A program made the translations under genes and the position numbers. From positions 1-8,740 of the forward strand of contig NZ_CAMLOV010000207.1 of NCBI RefSeq assembly GCF_946481715.1: a DNA stretch of 8,740 nucleotides, written 5' to 3'. Numbering within the stretch: position 1 is the stretch's first letter; each line of letters begins with the position of its first letter. Shown here piece by piece: positions 6,508 through 8,740 of the stretch. This DNA is from an uncultured Mucilaginibacter sp. GTDB taxonomy: Bacteria > Bacteroidota > Bacteroidia > Sphingobacteriales > Sphingobacteriaceae. Below the pieces are notes generated by a model. The model ran no database searches, had not been told where the DNA came from, and saw nothing but the letters and a program-made list of their open reading frames with translations.

Positions 6508-7234
6508 CAAAAAAATTTAATTGGCGGTTCGTATTCTCGGTTGCAATACTTGCTATGTAGCAATCCGCCAAGTCAAAACTGCTTACTTGCCAATTCTTTT
6601 CGGCTCCAAGCAGCGCGTTGGGTAAAACATGTTCTGCATCCAACGATGCGGTTATTTTAAGGTGCTCGCCAAGCCCCTGCCCTGTTGCCTTTAACAACGC
6701 TTCCTTTCTGGTCCACAGTTTAAAAAAGCGTGTAACAGAATCTTCCGCATTTATAAATGCTATTTCGGCGGCGTTAAAATGCTCCTCCAAAATATCACGG
6801 TACGCGAAACCTGGGTCAATATACTCAACATCGGCTCCCACTTCGGCATTGGTTACGGCGAGCATTACCCATTGGCCGGCATGGGTGATGTTGTATTGCA
6901 TACCCGACCCATTGATCCCAGCCAAATAAGGCTTTTTGTTAGTGCCGATACCAAACTGAATATGCGCGGGCGGTTTATTTAAGTGCCGGGCCAAAATATT
7001 GCGCTGCGCCCCTCTGCTTATAATAAAGCGGTGCCTGTCTTTCTGTTGAAAATACTTATTGGCACGCTCGGCTTCACCAGGATTAAGTGTAGCATAAAAT
7101 GTTTGCAAGGCATGCATGTTTGCAGCAATATTTATGCGGTACACATGTACCTCGCCTTCTTTTAAAAAAAGGCTGCCCGGCGGTGTTGGCTGCCAGTTAA
7201 CCTGTTTAAAAAAATGAATGCTTACTTTACCCAA
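6494..7234 (-). CDS. Sfp-type 4'-phosphopantetheinyl transferase, probable TTG start
   Basis: The enzyme moves the 4'-phosphopantetheine arm of coenzyme A onto a serine of carrier proteins (ACP, PCP), Mg-dependent, in the cytoplasm. From TTG 7234 it has 246 residues, usual for the Sfp/HetI group. Visible motifs in that numbering are V-N-W-Q-P (12-16), R-x-x-I-S-R-G near 69-75, the Y-N-I-T-H-A-G segment with H118, the metal-binding V-G-A-D135-V-E137, and F-K-L-W-T-R-K177-E178-A-L-L-K182-A-T-G-Q-G-L. All catalytic acids are present. The frame stays open to a TTG at 7348, but the extra 38 residues look nothing like the family, and no ATG exists before a methionine that would remove the first conserved strand (E-V-H-V-Y-R-I). 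The start is therefore uncertain. No NRPS, PKS or other carrier-protein gene is in view, so its substrate cannot be told. Confidence 0.88.
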   Translation of the reverse strand: MGKVSIHFFKQVNWQPTPPGSLFLKEGEVHVYRINIAANMHALQTFYATLNPGEAERANKYFQQKDRHRFIISRGAQRNILARHLNKPPAHIQFGIGTNKKPYLAGINGSGMQYNITHAGQWVMLAVTNAEVGADVEYIDPGFAYRDILEEHFNAAEIAFINAEDSVTRFFKLWTRKEALLKATGQGLGEHLKITASLDAEHVLPNALLGAEKNWQVSSFDLADCYIASIATENTNRQLNFFDISF

Positions 7235-7440
7235 ACTATAAAGAGTTGTGTTGATATTATAAAACGGGCAAAAACTACCCTTTAGCGGCCTTATCCAAAC
7301 AGGACTGCAATCTTCCGCGTAATATTTGGACCGATGTTTTGATAACAAATGCGGACGACAGGGTGAATAGAAAAAAAGGATTTATTCATGTCACCTTGCC
7401 ATATTAGTAGTATGGGTAAATCTTTAAACGGAGATGCCTG
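7235..7440. other. Non-coding gap before the phosphopantetheinyl transferase gene
   Basis: This stretch of about 200 bases lies between the SRPBCC stop and the likely TTG start. It holds a small inverted repeat CCATA-N7-TATGG (7399-7415) with no T-run and a 32-codon reading frame (7291-7389) with no recognisable product. It presumably carries the promoter and leader of the transferase gene, but I see no clear -33/-7 pair. Confidence 0.4.
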
Positions 7441-7866
7441 TTAATTCTCCTCGGCGTACTTTTTAAAGTTGTTTAAAATAGCCTGCCAACCGCCCCGTTG
7501 CATTTCTATCGGGTGCGTGCCTTCTGCCTCAAAGGTTTCAACAATTTTGGTACTTTCGTCATCATCGGTAAAATGCACCTCTACATTACGGCCGTCGGCG
7601 ATGATGTAGGCTATCAATTTATATTCTTCTACTGCCGTGTACGTGCCTTCAAAATCAAAACTCATGCTGCCATCTTTGGCTGCCATGGTTGATGAGAATT
7701 TTCCGCCTACCTTAACGTCATTTGTTGATTTAGGGGTATGCCAGTCTTCGCTTGCGTTATTCCATTTTACAATGTGCTCCGGTTGTAACCAAAGGTCCCA
7801 AACTATTTCAACAGGAGCACCAACGGTAGCCTCTACGGTTATTTGCGTTTTTTCCGACTTTTCCAT
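7441..7866 (-). CDS. SRPBCC/AHSA1-like START-fold protein
   Basis: The product has 141 residues, typical of the AHSA1/SRPBCC group of helix-grip proteins with a hydrophobic ligand cavity. Family marks are the opening strand I-T-V-E-A-T-V-G-A-P-V-E-I-V-W-D (9-24), L-W-L-Q-P-E-H-I-V-K-W-N, V-G-G-K-F-S-S-T-M, and the closing helix G-G-W-Q-A-I-L-N-N-F-K-K-Y. There is no signal peptide, so it is cytoplasmic. Members bind or convert small hydrophobic molecules or have no known role; the sequence does not say which. The ATG at 7866 has an A-rich leader and gives the expected N-terminus. It lies 72 bases after the hybrid kinase gene on the same strand; a functional tie to either neighbour is not evident. 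Confidence 0.87.
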   Translation of the reverse strand: MEKSEKTQITVEATVGAPVEIVWDLWLQPEHIVKWNNASEDWHTPKSTNDVKVGGKFSSTMAAKDGSMSFDFEGTYTAVEEYKLIAYIIADGRNVEVHFTDDDESTKIVETFEAEGTHPIEMQRGGWQAILNNFKKYAEEN

Positions 7867-7938
7867 TTTTGTTTTATGATGCGTAAAGGTAATTTTTCCT
7901 TTCGAAATAAAGCACGGTTCATAACTACAGAGGCGGTA

Positions 7939-8740
7939 TTACCCCATCAATTCTTCGCCGGCCTTTGCTGTATTTATCGGCTCCAGTTTTTGATACAATA
8001 AGGTAGGTTGGAATGGCTTGGAGAGGTAGTCGTGCATGCCTGCCTCTTTAATTTTACTATGGATATTGTGCGATACTGATGCTGTTAGTGCAATAACCGG
8101 GATGTTGGCTTTAAGCGGATCGGGCAGTTGGCGGATGCACGCAGTTGCCTCAAAACCATCCATTATGGGCATATGCAGGTCCATTAAAACAACATCAAAA
8201 TTTCCGATCAATAATTTATCAACCGCATCCCGCCCATTATTGGCAACTACCGACCGGGCTTTCCATTTGGTGAGCAATTTCACCAGCAGCAAGGAGTTTA
8301 TCGGGTTATCTTCAGCGATTAATATATTGAGGTTTGCGAGGCTATTATCCATTGAGGTATGTATAGCAGTTGGGCTGATAGTACCCTTATACGCTTCAAA
8401 TTGTACCGTAAAAGAAAACACGGAGCCTTCCCCCGGCTTGCTTTTTAGTTCGATAGCGCTGTTGAACAGTTTCAACAGGCGCTTAACAATGGCCAGCCCG
8501 AGCCCTGTACCTCCATAGTGGCGGGTAGTAGCTGCTGATGCCTGTGTAAAGGGATCAAATATGGCGTCCTGCCGGCCGTCGGCAATACCAATACCCGTAT
8601 CCGAAACAGAAAAAGAGACTGGTGTTTGATGCTCGTTGTGCGCAACAGCGAACATATGCAGGCTCACCTTGCCTTTTTCGGTAAATTTTATGGCATTGCC
8701 AACCAGGTTATAGATAATTTGGGTAAGCCGGGTTGGGGCG
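7939..8740 (-). CDS. Hybrid sensor histidine kinase, C-terminal 266 residues (5' part outside window)
   Basis: The frame is open to the right edge, so a start at GTG 8667 inside it would be false: the 24 residues before it contain the conserved ATPase N box (L-T-Q-I-I-Y-N-L-V-G-N-A-I-K-F-T-E-K-G). In the visible numbering the ATPase domain continues with D47-T-G-I-G-I, the F-x-P-F-T-Q-A lid region, and G76-G-T-G-L-G-L-A-I-V to about residue 115. After a linker, a receiver domain (about 137-255) has E143-D144, phosphoacceptor D187 in L-M-D-L-H-M-P-I-M-D-G, T219 and K241. This is a HisKA-class hybrid kinase that autophosphorylates and passes phosphate to its own receiver. Sensor and dimerisation domains lie beyond the window. 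No Hpt or output domain follows the receiver, so a downstream phosphotransfer protein is likely elsewhere. Confidence 0.92.
   Translation of the reverse strand, partial: APTRLTQIIYNLVGNAIKFTEKGKVSLHMFAVAHNEHQTPVSFSVSDTGIGIADGRQDAIFDPFTQASAATTRHYGGTGLGLAIVKRLLKLFNSAIELKSKPGEGSVFSFTVQFEAYKGTISPTAIHTSMDNSLANLNILIAEDNPINSLLLVKLLTKWKARSVVANNGRDAVDKLLIGNFDVVLMDLHMPIMDGFEATACIRQLPDPLKANIPVIALTASVSHNIHSKIKEAGMHDYLSKPFQPTLLYQKLEPINTAKAGEELMG

Noticed and set aside
7235..7348. N-terminal extension of the phosphopantetheinyl transferase to TTG 7348
   Set aside because: The added 38 residues are unlike the family and there is no leader signal; TTG 7234 gives a normal length.
7291..7389. 32-codon minus-strand ORF with an ATG before the transferase gene
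   Set aside because: It is short, has no recognisable domain or signal peptide, and probably occurs by chance; noted only as a possible leader ORF.
7399..7415. Inverted repeat CCATA-N7-TATGG as a terminator or third operator
   Set aside because: There is no T-run on the minus strand, and the spacing and core differ from the GTAT-N6-ATAC pair.
7885..7902. Small inverted repeat AAAGG...CCTTT between the hybrid kinase and SRPBCC genes
   Set aside because: It has a five-base AT-rich stem and an eight-base loop without a proper T-run, which is expected by chance in such DNA.
8036..8518. 160-codon plus-strand frame opposite the hybrid kinase
   Set aside because: The minus frame carries complete ATPase and receiver motifs; the plus frame is its shadow.
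7939..8667. Stand-alone response regulator starting at GTG 8667
   Set aside because: The frame is open to the window edge and the upstream codons encode the conserved kinase N box, so it is a truncated hybrid kinase.

Overview
The window looks like chromosomal DNA of a Bacteroidota bacterium, most likely family Sphingobacteriaceae (Pedobacter/Mucilaginibacter-like). The grounds are moderate GC, A-rich leaders before the start codons instead of strong Shine-Dalgarno sites, signal peptides ending in AQ or SQ, and a very large sensor kinase with a periplasmic Reg_prop/Y_Y_Y region paired with a NarL-type regulator. The genus is an inference from style, not from a database search. All convincing genes lie on the minus strand, so transcription runs right to left. 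No tRNA, rRNA, CRISPR array, insertion sequence or phage gene was seen.

Right to left, the layout is as follows. (1) At 7939-8740 lies the C-terminal part of a hybrid sensor kinase (ATPase domain plus receiver), cut by the window edge. (2) At 7441-7866 is a small SRPBCC/AHSA1-like protein. (3) At 6494-7234 is an Sfp-type phosphopantetheinyl transferase with no usable ATG; a TTG start is likely. (4) A 139-base AT-rich gap at 6355-6493 holds hairpins and a perfect inverted repeat. (5) At 3280-6354 is a 1024-residue periplasmic-propeller histidine kinase, followed by its NarL/FixJ-type response regulator at 2591-3223. (6) At 901-2523 is a 540-residue exported protein that I do not recognise. (7) At 311-850 is a small outer-membrane beta-barrel protein. 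(8) From 287 leftwards is the start of a lipoprotein gene.

Genes 5 to 8 are co-directional with gaps of 56, 67, 50 and 23 bases. The simplest reading is a two-component system next to envelope genes it may control. In support, the same inverted repeat, GTAT-N6-ATAC, sits 7-8 bases upstream of the start codons of both the kinase gene and the 540-residue exported protein gene. This is a candidate operator and the most interesting signal in the window.

The first ~53 bases do not belong with what follows. On the plus strand they encode the RecF Walker A region almost perfectly, then switch abruptly into the antisense of the lipoprotein gene. This is probably a chimeric contig end, or less likely a real recombination scar. 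Apart from the possible operator, I see no clear novel system; most of the window is ordinary signalling and envelope content.
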